NCBI RefSeq assembly: GCF_013299185.1
Contig: NZ_JAAFKG010000012.1
Coordinates: 1 to 64,000, forward strand
Length of the DNA: 64,000 bases
Direction of reading: 5' to 3'
From: Microcoleus sp. bin48.metabat.b7b8b9.023
GTDB taxonomy: Bacteria > Cyanobacteriota > Cyanobacteriia > Cyanobacteriales > Microcoleaceae
Made by a program: the position numbers and the translations under genes. The notes beneath the pieces are model-generated. The model made no database searches. It had not been told where the DNA came from and worked only from the letters and a program-made list of their open reading frames with translations. Below, in pieces: positions 56,006 through 64,000 of the stretch (its first letter is position 1; each line of letters starts with the position of its first letter).

Positions 56006-56763
56006 GCTCTGCCCTCTACCCTGTTAATGTTCGATTATCGCATGAAACCAGGATAGCAAAAAGATTTGGCGGACTAATTTTTTAAGTTCGATCGCGTCGT
56101 CACTCGCGCCCAAAAACGGAAGGAGCATCTCATTTTTGTAAAAAGCATTTTTTCTTTGAGCGCAAGCGTCCCCGCTCGCGTATTGTACAATACGCGAGCT
56201 CCCGACAGCACTATAAATACAAAAAATACAAAACTGAGATGCTCCCAAAAACGGATACTTGCTTTCGGACACTCGTCGCCCGCTGCTCAAAATTTCCGAC
56301 TTTTGTTCAATCTGTAGATTCACTGCGCCGCAAGTCAATCTAAAATCTTAAATCTACAATCTAAAATCGACTGAATGGGACTTTCTGGGCGCTCCAGATG
56401 GAGGGGTTCGCTAACGGATTGGCGATCGCACTCAAGCGCGGCGGCCACCCTGTTTTAAGATCTTGGAAAAACCTCTCTGAAATTGTTTATCCTGTCTAAT
56501 GAGATGAGATATAGCCTTTCTCAAAAAAGTGAGGTATAGCCTTTCTCAAAAAGATGAGGTATGACTGACAGCTTACATAACCTCCCAGACAAAGAGGGCT
56601 AAAGCCCAACAACGTCCGCGAATCTTTCTGAGAACCGCTATATGCGTGCGATGCCTATGCCCTATGCCCTATGCCCGGTTTGGCCTATGCCCTATGCCCT
56701 ATGCGTACTTCATCTTAGTGAGAAAGGCTATATATATAACTTTTGAGGCTGTGAATCGTAAAA
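56006..56763. repeat. Divergent gene-free region with mobile-element and repeat copies
   Basis: Besides the MITE-like element at 56116-56246, this 758-bp stretch holds a copy of the CTCAAAAAGATGAGGTATGACTGACAGC element with GAGGGCTAAAGCCCAACAACGT (56515-56613, matching 18.77-18.88 kb) and ATGCCCT heptamers (56650-56703). The sequence at 56340-56460 (CTAAAATCTTAAATC..., TGGCGATCGCACTCAAGCGC) has no feature I can name. The promoter of mnmE is expected near 56700-56750. Confidence 0.7.
56116..56246. mobile_element. MITE-like palindromic element, copy 2
   Basis: The ends GGAGCATCTCA (56121-56131) and TGAGATGCTCC (56236-56246) are inverted. The AAAAAGCATTTTTT arm and the centre CGCGTATTGTACAATACGCG match copy 1 at 9031-9132. 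The palindrome here is less perfect (GTCCCCGCTCGCG against CGCGAGCTCCCGAC). Confidence 0.75.
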
Positions 56764-58149
56764 ATGTCTGAATCACTAACAAAAGGAGGAACGATCGCAG
56801 CAATTGCCACTGCGATCGTTCCCCAACAAGGCAGCGTCGGCATTGTAAGAGTTTCCGGTGCCGCAGCCTTAAAAATTGCCGAAACCCTGTTTCGCGCTCC
56901 AGGAGGGCAAATTTGGGAATCTCACCGCATTCTTTACGGGCACATCCGCCGTCCCAAAACTCAAGAATTAGTCGATGAAGCTTTGTTGTTAATCATGAAA
57001 GCGCCACGTTCTTTCACCCGCGAAGATGTGGTGGAGTTTCACTGTCACGGTGGGATTATCGCGGTGCAGCAAGTGTTGCAGTTGTGTTTGGAAAATGGTG
57101 CAAGATTGGCGCAGCCGGGAGAGTTTTCGCTCAGGGCTTTTTTGAATGGTAGGTTAGATTTAACTCAAGCTGAAAGCATTGCTGATTTGGTGGGAGCCAA
57201 ATCGCCCGCAGCCGCGCAAAGTGCTTTAGCTGGTTTGCAGGGAAAATTAGCCCAGCCGATTCGCAAATTAAGAGCAACTTGTTTGGATGTGTTGGCAGAA
57301 ATTGAGGCGAGAATTGATTTTGAGGAAGATTTGCCGCCCTTAGATGAAGCTAAAACTTGTTTGGAAATCAATCGGATTTTGAACGAATTGTCAAGGATTT
57401 TGGCGACGGCAGATCGCGGTGAATTGTTGAGAACCGGTTTGAAAGTGGCGATTGTCGGACGCCCGAATGTGGGAAAGTCGAGTTTGTTGAATTCGTGGAG
57501 TAAGAGCGATCGGGCGATCGTCACAGATTTGCCCGGAACGACGCGGGATGTGGTAGAGTCGCAGCTAGTTGTGGGCGGGATTCCGGTGCAGGTGCTCGAT
57601 ACAGCGGGCATTCGGGAAACCGAGGATCGGGTAGAAAAAATCGGTGTAGAGCGATCGCGCGCCGCAGCCAAACAAGCCGATTTAGTCTTGTTGACAATTG
57701 ACGCAGAATCTGGTTGGACAGCAGGCGATCGGGAAATTTACGAACAAGTAAAACACCGCCAGCTCATTATAATCATCAACAAAATCGACCTAGTAAAAAC
57801 AATCCCAGAATTACCTTTCACCTCTGAAATTCACCCCGTTGTCACCGCTGCCGCCGCCTTAGATCGAGGTATAGAAGAATTAGAAACAGCCATCTTAGAT
57901 GCTGTCAGTGGCGGAAATTTGCAAGCAGAAAACTCAGATTTAGCAATCAACCAGCGGCAAGCAGCAGCTTTAACTAGAGCTAAAATTTCGCTGGAAGAAT
58001 GCACGGATACTATTAACAATAAATTGCCTTTAGATTTTTGGACAATAGATTTGCGCGGCGCAATTCAAGCATTGGGGGAAGTTACGGGGGAAGAAGTGAC
58101 GGAATCAGTTCTCGATAGAATATTTAGCAAGTTTTGCATAGGAAAATAG
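56764..58149 (+). CDS. mnmE: tRNA uridine-5-carboxymethylaminomethyl(34) synthesis GTPase MnmE
   Basis: The 461-residue GTPase works with MnmG to modify the wobble uridine of several tRNAs. In order: N-terminal tetrahydrofolate-binding domain ([24 protein letters not shown]), helical domain, and inserted G domain with [14 protein letters not shown] (G1, about 231-244), DLPGTTRD (G2), DTAGIRE (G3) and NKIDL (G4), ending with the conserved FCIGK, whose Cys is typical. It is complete. It stands alone with its own promoter region upstream. Confidence 0.95.
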   Translation: MSESLTKGGTIAAIATAIVPQQGSVGIVRVSGAAALKIAETLFRAPGGQIWESHRILYGHIRRPKTQELVDEALLLIMKAPRSFTREDVVEFHCHGGIIAVQQVLQLCLENGARLAQPGEFSLRAFLNGRLDLTQAESIADLVGAKSPAAAQSALAGLQGKLAQPIRKLRATCLDVLAEIEARIDFEEDLPPLDEAKTCLEINRILNELSRILATADRGELLRTGLKVAIVGRPNVGKSSLLNSWSKSDRAIVTDLPGTTRDVVESQLVVGGIPVQVLDTAGIRETEDRVEKIGVERSRAAAKQADLVLLTIDAESGWTAGDREIYEQVKHRQLIIIINKIDLVKTIPELPFTSEIHPVVTAAAALDRGIEELETAILDAVSGGNLQAENSDLAINQRQAAALTRAKISLEECTDTINNKLPLDFWTIDLRGAIQALGEVTGEEVTESVLDRIFSKFCIGK

Positions 58150-58527
58150 TAATTTTAATTGATTTATAACGCTGCTCAGAAAGATGAGGTATGTTGTTGG
58201 GCTTCAGCCCTTCTTAGTTTCGTAGAAACCCGGTTTCTCGCCTCCCATGAGTAATCTCTAAAAGTCTACTGAGTGGCCGAGACTTCAGAAACTGGCTTTC
58301 TTTAGACCTCTTGCATAAGTCTTTGATCGATCCTTCAACCGCAGATGTCAGACAGATAAACACGGATAAACGCAGATAATTTCAGGGTGTTTTCCGATTT
58401 TTGCAAGAGGTCTTTTCTAAACTTCTCGTTACTCAACATAAAACTTCCTAAAAACTCGGTTTCTCGCCCGATTTGGGTAAATTTCATTTAAGTCATATGA
58501 TGTCTGCTAGAACGATCGCACTCATCC
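58150..58527. repeat. Convergent intergenic region with hairpin repeats
   Basis: It contains a CTCAGAAAGATGAGGTATGTTGTTGGGCTTCAGCCC element (58170-58215), AGAAACCCGGTTTCT (58225-58240), and the MITE-like element at 58314-58413. No gene is seen between the convergent mnmE and SagB-type genes. Confidence 0.7.
58314..58413. mobile_element. 100-bp element with AGACCTCTTGCA inverted ends
   Basis: AGACCTCTTGCA (58314-58325) and TGCAAGAGGTCT (58402-58413) are perfect 12-bp inverted repeats. The interior includes AACCGCAGATGTCAGACAG and GATAAACGCAGATA, similar to the core of the toxin-antitoxin island repeat. There is no ORF, and it is probably a non-autonomous insertion. Only one copy with these ends was noticed in the window. 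Confidence 0.6.
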
Positions 58528-60066
58528 TCACGATCGCGGTCTTCCCAGAGTTGTGATATAAAGCACAGCCTCACTCGTAGGAATACCGAGAACGTCATTC
58601 ACGAGATCGTCAAAAAAGCCCGCAATACCGCTGACACCCAAACGCAGTTGAATCGCTGCTAAATTCAACCGCTGGCCCAAATGACCCGCATCCATGTGCA
58701 AATATCGGTAAGCGCGATCGCCATATTTGGCAACAGCCCTATTCAAATCCGCCGTGTGAAACAACAGCGCCCCCGCATCTCTGCCCAAATCTTGCCCCAA
58801 ACACAAATAATGCAGCTCCCTGCGGAAATTTTTGAACCGAATTTGCCGCAATTCTTGAGCTTTCGGAGCGTAATAATAACAACCTTCTTCTAACCCATGC
58901 ACTCCCGAAACCGCAATAAAAGTCTGAATCAAACTCAGATCGAAATAGTCTGGATAACCGTCTAATCCTTGGTCGATATAGTGCTGCGACTGATAAGTAA
59001 AATCAAGCAACGCTAGCAGTTCGCCCAAGCTCAAAGAAGCACCTGTATAAGCACGGGTAGAACGCCTCTTCAGCATCGTATTTTCTAAAGTTTCTTGATT
59101 CACTCCCCAAGGAATTGAAGGTGTGACAGTCGAAACTTTAGTGCAAAATGGAAAGTTATATTTGTCTTCTAAATCTCCTTCACGTTCATCCAGTTTCCAG
59201 CCATCTACTCCAGTGGGATCTGATTCTAACTGTGTCGCTTTATGGAGGTATTCTAAAATTTTACCTTCGGAAATTTTCGGGTAATCTATCGTCGTTTTTC
59301 CTGCCAAAGCCGTTTTAAACTTTGGCAAATTTTGGTCGATGTCTAGCAAGTCAGCTAAACCAATTAAACAGATCGCTCCTTCTTGCTGCGAGTCGATATA
59401 CAGTAATTGATTGACAGCTTCGTCTGCGAATCCTCCAATCAGGTGAGGTCGGTAATCGTTGATGGCGCAAGCTAACTCGATATTGCTCAATAAATGACCA
59501 GTGTCGAGAAAGATTCGCCGATAAGCTCTGTCTGCGTAACGCCAAGAAGAACGGAAGAAAACAGTGGTAACGGCGATCGCCAATTGGGTATTTTCTAACA
59601 CTGGCGATCCGAAACAAGCCACTTGCAGGGCCGGCCAAATTTCGCTGTCCCAAAAATGAACCAGCGAATGAGTTCTGCACTGATAGTTGTAGAGTCCCGC
59701 CGGCAACTGTGGCGTACCCCGCGAGATTAAATAAACCTCTGCTGGGTAGAGCCCACCGGCCGATGGTGCCGATCGCAAATACAGGTAGCTGTCATCTACC
59801 GTCTGCACCTTCGCCGTCAGCCCGTAGCTGCACAGCAACAAACTGGACAACCGATGCCACCAACTGGCATCATCCGGGGAATTTGGATCGTCTGAGGGGT
59901 CTTTTAGATAAGGCTTCAGGTCAAAATACGCGCCAATTTTATATTCTTTGAACGGAACTGGTTGCTCTGTCCAATCTAGCTGTCTGCTTTTGGCAGCAAT
60001 GGTTTGAGGATCGTATTTCGTCCGTTCGTGGTAGTGCTGTGCAATGGAGGGAGGAAGTTCTGGCAT
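58528..60066 (-). CDS. SagB/ThcOx family nitroreductase-like dehydrogenase (two-domain)
   Basis: The 512-residue protein contains two nitroreductase-fold halves. The first carries YLRSAPSAGGLYPAEVYLIS (about 94-113), the flavin-binding signature of SagB-type azoline oxidases. The second carries RRSTRAYTGASLSLGELLALL (about 333-353) and YRYLHMDAGHLGQRLNLAAIQLRLG. FMN-dependent oxidation is expected. SagB enzymes act in thiazole/oxazole peptide biosynthesis, but no cyclodehydratase or precursor peptide lies nearby, and stand-alone members are common in cyanobacteria. The specific function is therefore open. It is convergent with mnmE. Confidence 0.88.
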   Translation of the reverse strand: MPELPPSIAQHYHERTKYDPQTIAAKSRQLDWTEQPVPFKEYKIGAYFDLKPYLKDPSDDPNSPDDASWWHRLSSLLLCSYGLTAKVQTVDDSYLYLRSAPSAGGLYPAEVYLISRGTPQLPAGLYNYQCRTHSLVHFWDSEIWPALQVACFGSPVLENTQLAIAVTTVFFRSSWRYADRAYRRIFLDTGHLLSNIELACAINDYRPHLIGGFADEAVNQLLYIDSQQEGAICLIGLADLLDIDQNLPKFKTALAGKTTIDYPKISEGKILEYLHKATQLESDPTGVDGWKLDEREGDLEDKYNFPFCTKVSTVTPSIPWGVNQETLENTMLKRRSTRAYTGASLSLGELLALLDFTYQSQHYIDQGLDGYPDYFDLSLIQTFIAVSGVHGLEEGCYYYAPKAQELRQIRFKNFRRELHYLCLGQDLGRDAGALLFHTADLNRAVAKYGDRAYRYLHMDAGHLGQRLNLAAIQLRLGVSGIAGFFDDLVNDVLGIPTSEAVLYITTLGRPRS

Positions 60067-60255
60067 ATTTCAGTAGAGGATCAGCTTTGGTTTGTTTATC
60101 GATCTTGACATTACTAACGGGAAGCATGGTCGAGCAACCCAGAAATTTACAAATATAAAAAAAATCTTAGAAAAAATACGATCGTTGTTACACAAGCTTA
60201 ACATAAGAAGATGCCTAGGTATAAATACGCAGAATAATAATCATCAATTATCGTT

Positions 60256-60315
60256 ATGAATTGGCTGCAAAAGCTGTCGTCATTAAGGGATGAAAATGCA
60301 AAAGCTAAGCGCTGA
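60256..60315 (+). other. Short upstream ORF overlapping the pentapeptide gene start
   Basis: An ATG at 60256 opens a 19-codon frame (MNWLQKLSSLRDENAKAKR) that ends at TGA 60313-60315, overlapping the first 26 bases of the pentapeptide gene in another phase. It could couple translation or be chance; an old frameshift in the gene's N-terminus is a third option. Confidence 0.25.
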
Positions 60316-60817
60316 GGAATTGCTCGCTCAGTATTCTGAAGGCCAGCGAAACTTTAACGCCGTTGACTTAAGTGGAGATAACTTGTTTCAAGCAGATTTG
60401 CCAGAAATAAACCTTTCTGGTAGCGTGCTGACGCGAGCTTATTTGCCCTACGGAAATCTGACTCAAGCCAATCTTTACAAAACACAGTTACAAGATGCTG
60501 AATTGGGCGACATTCAACTTTATCAGGCAAATTTGTCGGAAGCTAATCTGTCAGGAGCTAATTTATCTAGAGCAAATTTGCGCCACGCCAATTTGCAAGG
60601 AGCAAATTTGTATAAAGCCAATTTACAAGGTGCGGATTTGTACAATGCAGATTTGAGCAATGCCGATTTGAGATATGCTGATTTGAGCCGAACTAATTTG
60701 GAGAAAGCAAAGTTAACCAAAGCTCAATTAGCTGGCTGCAACTTATTTCGATCGCGCTTAGTGGATTTGTCCGACGCTGAGTGCGATCGCACTACCATCG
60801 GCCCCGAAGGATATTGA
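60290..60817 (+). CDS. Pentapeptide-repeat protein
   Basis: The 175-residue protein begins with a short helical cap (KLSAEELLAQYSEGQRNF), common in cyanobacterial members. Then about 20 consecutive A(D/N)LxX pentapeptides (residues about 23-150) should form a right-handed quadrilateral beta helix. It ends with a less regular region with one Cys pair (AGCNLFRSRLVDLSDAEC). There is no signal peptide. Cyanobacteria have dozens of such proteins, and the function is mostly unknown. It is a single gene; a 19-codon ORF overlaps its start. Confidence 0.9.
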   Translation: MKMQKLSAEELLAQYSEGQRNFNAVDLSGDNLFQADLPEINLSGSVLTRAYLPYGNLTQANLYKTQLQDAELGDIQLYQANLSEANLSGANLSRANLRHANLQGANLYKANLQGADLYNADLSNADLRYADLSRTNLEKAKLTKAQLAGCNLFRSRLVDLSDAECDRTTIGPEGY

Positions 60818-61111
60818 TTTCGCAGCAGTGCATTTGGGCGATCGCCAAAAAGGGCGTGAAGTGCAGCGATCGTCTGCTGGAATCGCCCTTTTTGATATTT
60901 CTTAACATTTCTCGACACCGCTGACAATGTAAGTTACAGTCATAGAGAACTTATTGCCCTTCTCAAAAAGATGAGGTACTCATGGGCATAGGGCATAGGG
61001 CATAGGGCATAGGGCATAGGGCATACCTCACTTTTTTTAGAACCGCTATATAGCCGTCTAATCTTGACAAGAAAAAACACATATTTCCACATAATAAAAA
61101 AGGTAAAACCT
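60818..61111. repeat. Intergenic region with HIP1-rich hairpin and CATAGGG heptamers
   Basis: GGGCGATCGCC...CGATCG...GGAATCGCCC (60837-60890) can fold and may end the pentapeptide transcript. It is followed by a CTCAAAAAGATGAGGTA element (60962-60978) and about six CATAGGG heptamers (60984-61024). Confidence 0.65.
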
Positions 61112-61453
61112 ATGAACGATCCCGATGAAAAAGCCAGAGAACTCCGACATAAAGAACAACAACTGCGGAAGCGAGAACAAGAAATTCGACTCAGGGAACT
61201 AGAAGCAGAAATTGAACGATCGGTGCCAGAAAATATAACAAGAAAGTACGAAAAAGAAGACAACAATACTCAAAAAAGCAAACTCGAACTATGGCGTCGA
61301 AAAATCATAGCAATCAGTCAATTTACAGGCCTGGCAATTGTAGCGCTGGTTGCGCTGCGCGTAGCATCTTGGCTGGGAACTGCGGTGATGGTGGGAGCAA
61401 TTGCTTTCATTGGTTACAAAATACTTTTTCAAGACAAGAATCCCAAGAATTAA
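61112..61453 (+). CDS. Small coiled-coil membrane protein next to a dynamin-like GTPase
   Basis: I do not recognise a named family. The product of about 113 residues starts MNDPDEKARELRHKEQQ and has a long charged coiled coil (about 5-50, rich in Arg/Glu/Gln with heptad Leu/Ile), a polar linker, and two close hydrophobic segments (ISQFTGLAIVALVALRVASW and LGTAVMVGAIAFIGYKILF) before a short basic tail. It is likely a membrane hairpin protein with the coil in the cytoplasm. It lies about 140 bp upstream of the dynamin-like gene on the same strand, so a joint role in membrane remodelling is a reasonable inference. The frame is open upstream to 61064, but the ATG at 61112 follows AAGGTAAA. Confidence 0.65.
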   Translation: MNDPDEKARELRHKEQQLRKREQEIRLRELEAEIERSVPENITRKYEKEDNNTQKSKLELWRRKIIAISQFTGLAIVALVALRVASWLGTAVMVGAIAFIGYKILFQDKNPKN

Positions 61454-61594
61454 CTAACAGAGTATTGTAGTTGTTTCAGGTTTGTAATGCACATTTTTTC
61501 GCAAGAAATAGCGAATCAAATAACTTTTGCACGAACACCATCATGAAATGACTTTGTTTTGAAATATCCAGCAGTAAACAATCATAAAACAACC

Positions 61595-63673
61595 ATGAAC
61601 CTCAAAGTAGAAACTAGCAGCTTTCTCAACGATTTAGAGCGAGTATCCGCCGTGCGCCGAGAAATTGCCGATCGCCTGAGCAACATCGTCACAGCCATAG
61701 AGCGATCGGAATTAGCGGGAATCGAAGCATCAGGAAAACTTGGTTTAGAAACAGACAGCGCCGACATCAATCTCGCCAGCAAAAACTTGCGCCAAGGAGT
61801 ATTTCGGCTGCTCATCTTAGGCGACATGAAACGCGGCAAAAGCACTTTTCTCAATGCCTTAATCGGAGAAAACTTGCTTCCCAGCGATGTCAATCCCTGT
61901 ACGGCTTTGCTGACAATTTTGCGCTACGGCCCCGAAAAAAAAGTCACCGTTTATTTCAACGACGGCAAAAGCCCCAAACAGCTCGATTTTAAAAGTTTCA
62001 AACAAGACTACACAATCGACCCCGCCGAAGCAAAACGCCTAGAATCCGAGCAGAAACCAGCATTTCCCGATATCGACTGCGCCGTAGTAGAATATCCCTT
62101 ACCTTTGCTAGAAAAAGGCATAGAAATAGTAGACAGTCCCGGCCTCAACGATACAGAATCCCGCAACGAATTATCTCTCGGTTACATCAACAACTGCCAC
62201 GCAATTTTGTTTGTACTCCGGGCGACTCAGCCTTGTACAATGGGTGAAAGACGTTATCTAGAAAATTATATCAAAGGTCGTGGATTAAGCATTTTCTTTC
62301 TGATCAATGCTTGGGATCAAGTGCGGGAAAGTTTGATTGACCCAGACGATCCTGAAGAAATGGCAGAAGCAGAACAGAAATTGGGGCGGGTTTTCAAAGC
62401 TAATTTGGCTGAATATTGTTTAACAGAAGGACACGACATTTACGACGAGCGGGTGTTTCCAATTACCTCAATTAAGGCGCTCAGATTGCGGGTAAAAAAC
62501 CCGGATGCAAATTTAGCAGGAACTGGTTTTCCTGAGTTTATGGCGTCACTAAATACATTTTTGACCCAGGAAAGAGCCATTTCGGAATTGCGTCCGGCAA
62601 GGACTTTGGCGCGTCAAATTTCTGCTCGCGTTCGCGAAGCTGTCGGGCGCCGTTTACCATTGCTTGAAGGGGATGTCAATGAGTTGAAGGACAAGATTAA
62701 TTCAGTTGAGCCGGAGTTTAATAAACTGAGTCTGATTCGCGATGAATTTCAACAAGAAATTATCCGAGTTAGAGATAGTAAATCGCGGGCGATCGCAGAT
62801 TCTTTCCGCACCTACGTTCTCAACTTAGAAAATACCTTTGAAACAGACTTTTTGCGGTATCAACCCGAGCTGAGATTTCTGGATTTCTTCAGCCAAGACA
62901 AGCGAGAAGCCTTTGAAGCATCGCTCAGACGAGCATTCGAGCAGTACATCAACGACAAACTAGCAGCTTGGACTCTCACGGCTGAACAAGAGATGAATTC
63001 AGCATTTTCGCAGTTGTCGCAAAGTGCGGCAAATTACGGAGCATCTTACACAAAAGTGACTGAAAAAATTACCGAAAAACTGACCGGGCAAAAAATCCCC
63101 GCAGCAGTCAGCAACTCAAACGAAGATAACTCGCCAGCTTGGGCAAAATGGGCGATGGGATTGTTTTCATTAACGACAGGAAACTTGGCGGGTGTAGCAA
63201 TGGCAGGAGCTGGTTTCGACTGGAAAAATATCCTGCTCAATTTAATTACTGTATTGGGCGTCAGTACGATTTTTGCGAGTTTTACGGGGATTGTTTTGGG
63301 GCCGCTGTACTTGGCTTTGCTGGGGATGGGTATTGGGGTTTTGCAAGCAGATGGAGCTCACAAACAGTTAGTGAAAGCAGCTAAAAAAGAGTTGGTAAAG
63401 TATCTGCCGCAGGTGGCTCAGGAGCAGTGGCAGCCGATTCACGATGCTGTGAAAGAGTGTTTTGATGTTTACGGGCGCGAAGTGGGCGATCGCATGAATG
63501 ATGATATTAAGTCTCGGAAAGCTGAGTTGGATAATTTGTTGGAACAAAAGCAATCTCGCGAGATTAATTGTCAGGCTGAATCGCAGCGGTTGGAAAAGTT
63601 GGAGGCTGATGTTTCTGCTCAGGCGCAGAGTATAGAATCAGTATATCAAGGTTTCTTAGCATCTGCTAGTTGA
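61595..63673 (+). CDS. Bacterial dynamin-like protein (large GTPase)
   Basis: The 692-residue GTPase is of the bacterial dynamin-like (BDLP) type, whose Nostoc relative binds and tubulates membranes. The G domain is complete: GDMKRGKST (76-84, G1), Thr103 (G2), DSPG (180-183, G3) and NAWD (238-241, G4). Long helical neck and trunk regions follow (about 340-520 and 600-690), and a hydrophobic paddle-like segment at about 530-583 (NILLNLITVLGVSTIF, LGPLYLALLGMGIGV) would insert in the bilayer. The ATG at 61595 (MNLKVETSSF) is chosen over a TTG at 61559. A small membrane coiled-coil gene precedes it. Its role (envelope or thylakoid remodelling, phage defence) is not settled by sequence. Confidence 0.9.
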   Translation: MNLKVETSSFLNDLERVSAVRREIADRLSNIVTAIERSELAGIEASGKLGLETDSADINLASKNLRQGVFRLLILGDMKRGKSTFLNALIGENLLPSDVNPCTALLTILRYGPEKKVTVYFNDGKSPKQLDFKSFKQDYTIDPAEAKRLESEQKPAFPDIDCAVVEYPLPLLEKGIEIVDSPGLNDTESRNELSLGYINNCHAILFVLRATQPCTMGERRYLENYIKGRGLSIFFLINAWDQVRESLIDPDDPEEMAEAEQKLGRVFKANLAEYCLTEGHDIYDERVFPITSIKALRLRVKNPDANLAGTGFPEFMASLNTFLTQERAISELRPARTLARQISARVREAVGRRLPLLEGDVNELKDKINSVEPEFNKLSLIRDEFQQEIIRVRDSKSRAIADSFRTYVLNLENTFETDFLRYQPELRFLDFFSQDKREAFEASLRRAFEQYINDKLAAWTLTAEQEMNSAFSQLSQSAANYGASYTKVTEKITEKLTGQKIPAAVSNSNEDNSPAWAKWAMGLFSLTTGNLAGVAMAGAGFDWKNILLNLITVLGVSTIFASFTGIVLGPLYLALLGMGIGVLQADGAHKQLVKAAKKELVKYLPQVAQEQWQPIHDAVKECFDVYGREVGDRMNDDIKSRKAELDNLLEQKQSREINCQAESQRLEKLEADVSAQAQSIESVYQGFLASAS

Positions 63674-63679
63674 AGCTCT

Positions 63680-63945
63680 AAGGTACGTAGTTGCGCTTCA
63701 GCGCTCTTTGTTTATATAGACAAGAGCGCTGAAGCGCAACTACGTACCTTAGATTTGGAAAAGTTGGAGGCTAAGGTATGTTGTTGCGCTTAAGCGCTCT
63801 TTGTTTATATAGACAAGAGCGCTGAAGCGCAACTACGTACCTAAGATTTGGAAAAGTTGGAGGCTAAGGTATGTTGTTGCGCTTTAGCGCTCTTTAGTTA
63901 TATATAAGAAAGAGCGCTGAAGCGCAACTACGTACCTAGGATTTG
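63680..63945. repeat. 93-bp tandem hairpin repeats after the dynamin-like gene
   Basis: Units start at 63680, 63773 and 63866 and are exactly 93 bp apart. Each has AAGGTA(C/T)GTNGTTGCGC, GCGCTCTTT, a TATAT core, AGAGCGCTGAAGCGC and AACTACGTACC, forming a long hairpin. Units 1 and 2 then carry TTGGAAAAGTTGGAGGCT, which is identical to 18 bases inside the dynamin-like gene (63590-63607). Confidence 0.9.
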
Positions 63946-64000
63946 GAAGAGGACTGAAGTCCTTACTACGAACCTTTTATAAGTCCAAGAATGAGATGAT
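63946..64000. repeat. GGACTGAAGTCC hairpin repeat at the window end
   Basis: GAGGACTGAAGTCCTTACTACGAACC, split as GAGGACTGAAGTCC and TTACTACGAACC, is one more copy of the family seen at 0.15, 8.5, 30 and 36.3 kb. The window ends in unassigned sequence. Confidence 0.75.

Noticed and set aside
56024-56338. 104-aa minus-strand ORF upstream of the pseudokinase
   Set aside because: It runs through the MITE-like palindrome and has no coding character.
1-64000. tRNA, rRNA or tmRNA genes
   Set aside because: I looked for T-loop motifs, CCA-less cloverleaf ends and rRNA signatures on reading through and found none convincing; a covariance search could still find one.

Overview
The window looks like chromosome from a filamentous, non-heterocystous type cyanobacterium (Microcoleus/Oscillatoria/Phormidium-like). 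The basis is the very frequent HIP1 octamer GCGATCGC, the cyanobacterial CO2-uptake NDH-1 genes (ndhF3, ndhD3, cupA), a plastoquinone-pathway prenyltransferase, TPR-CHAT, Ser/Thr kinase-TPR and pentapeptide-repeat proteins, and abundant heptanucleotide tandem repeats. No rRNA or tRNA gene was seen. The genus is inference.

Layout. 1-1.2 kb: a family 2 glycosyltransferase. 1.5-1.85 kb: a gene-free stretch packed with hairpins, probably a structured RNA or the relic of a small mobile element. 2-9 kb: the inducible high-affinity CO2-uptake locus ndhF3 / Tat-exported beta-carbonic anhydrase / ndhD3 / cupA, with a decapitated CDP-alcohol phosphotransferase relic and heptamer arrays lying between ndhD3 and cupA. 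9.3-16.5 kb: one giant RTX adhesin-like protein. 16.8-21.4 kb: an AAA ATPase with a nuclease-like tail and a GH116 glycosidase. 21.6-26.8 kb: a Phd/ParE toxin-antitoxin pair coupled to an Imm30-like gene interrupted by an amber codon, then a TPR-CHAT protease facing a small acidic protein. 27-38 kb: Uma2, gamma-carbonic-anhydrase-like protein, TIGR02652, VOC, a C-terminal processing protease, a lone TnpB element, RluE, WecB, and a thioredoxin-like/LOG-like gene pair. 37.8-40.2 kb: a toxin-antitoxin island (ParD with a truncated ParE, a PemK/MazF pair, DUF433-DUF5615, RelE-Phd) separated by copies of one roughly 100-bp repeat.

40.5-45.9 kb: a subtilisin-like RTX surface protease broken by a frameshift at a repeat junction. 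46.5-50.9 kb: housekeeping genes (plqA, ppx, selO). 51-56 kb: two tandem kinase-TPR paralogs, one with a complete kinase motif set and one a clear pseudokinase. 56.8-63.7 kb: mnmE, a SagB-type nitroreductase, a pentapeptide-repeat protein, and a small membrane coiled-coil protein next to a bacterial dynamin-like GTPase.

How it works together. The ndhF3-CA-ndhD3-cupA group plausibly forms one CO2-hydration machine: thylakoid NDH-1MS with CupA, plus a lumenal/periplasmic carbonic anhydrase. The accessory genes look like conflict, stress and surface functions. Between genes, several families of hairpin repeats and 7-bp tandem repeats have invaded. They reach into coding sequence at several places (the end of ndhD3, the GH116 gene, the kinase upstream region, the repeats after the dynamin gene).
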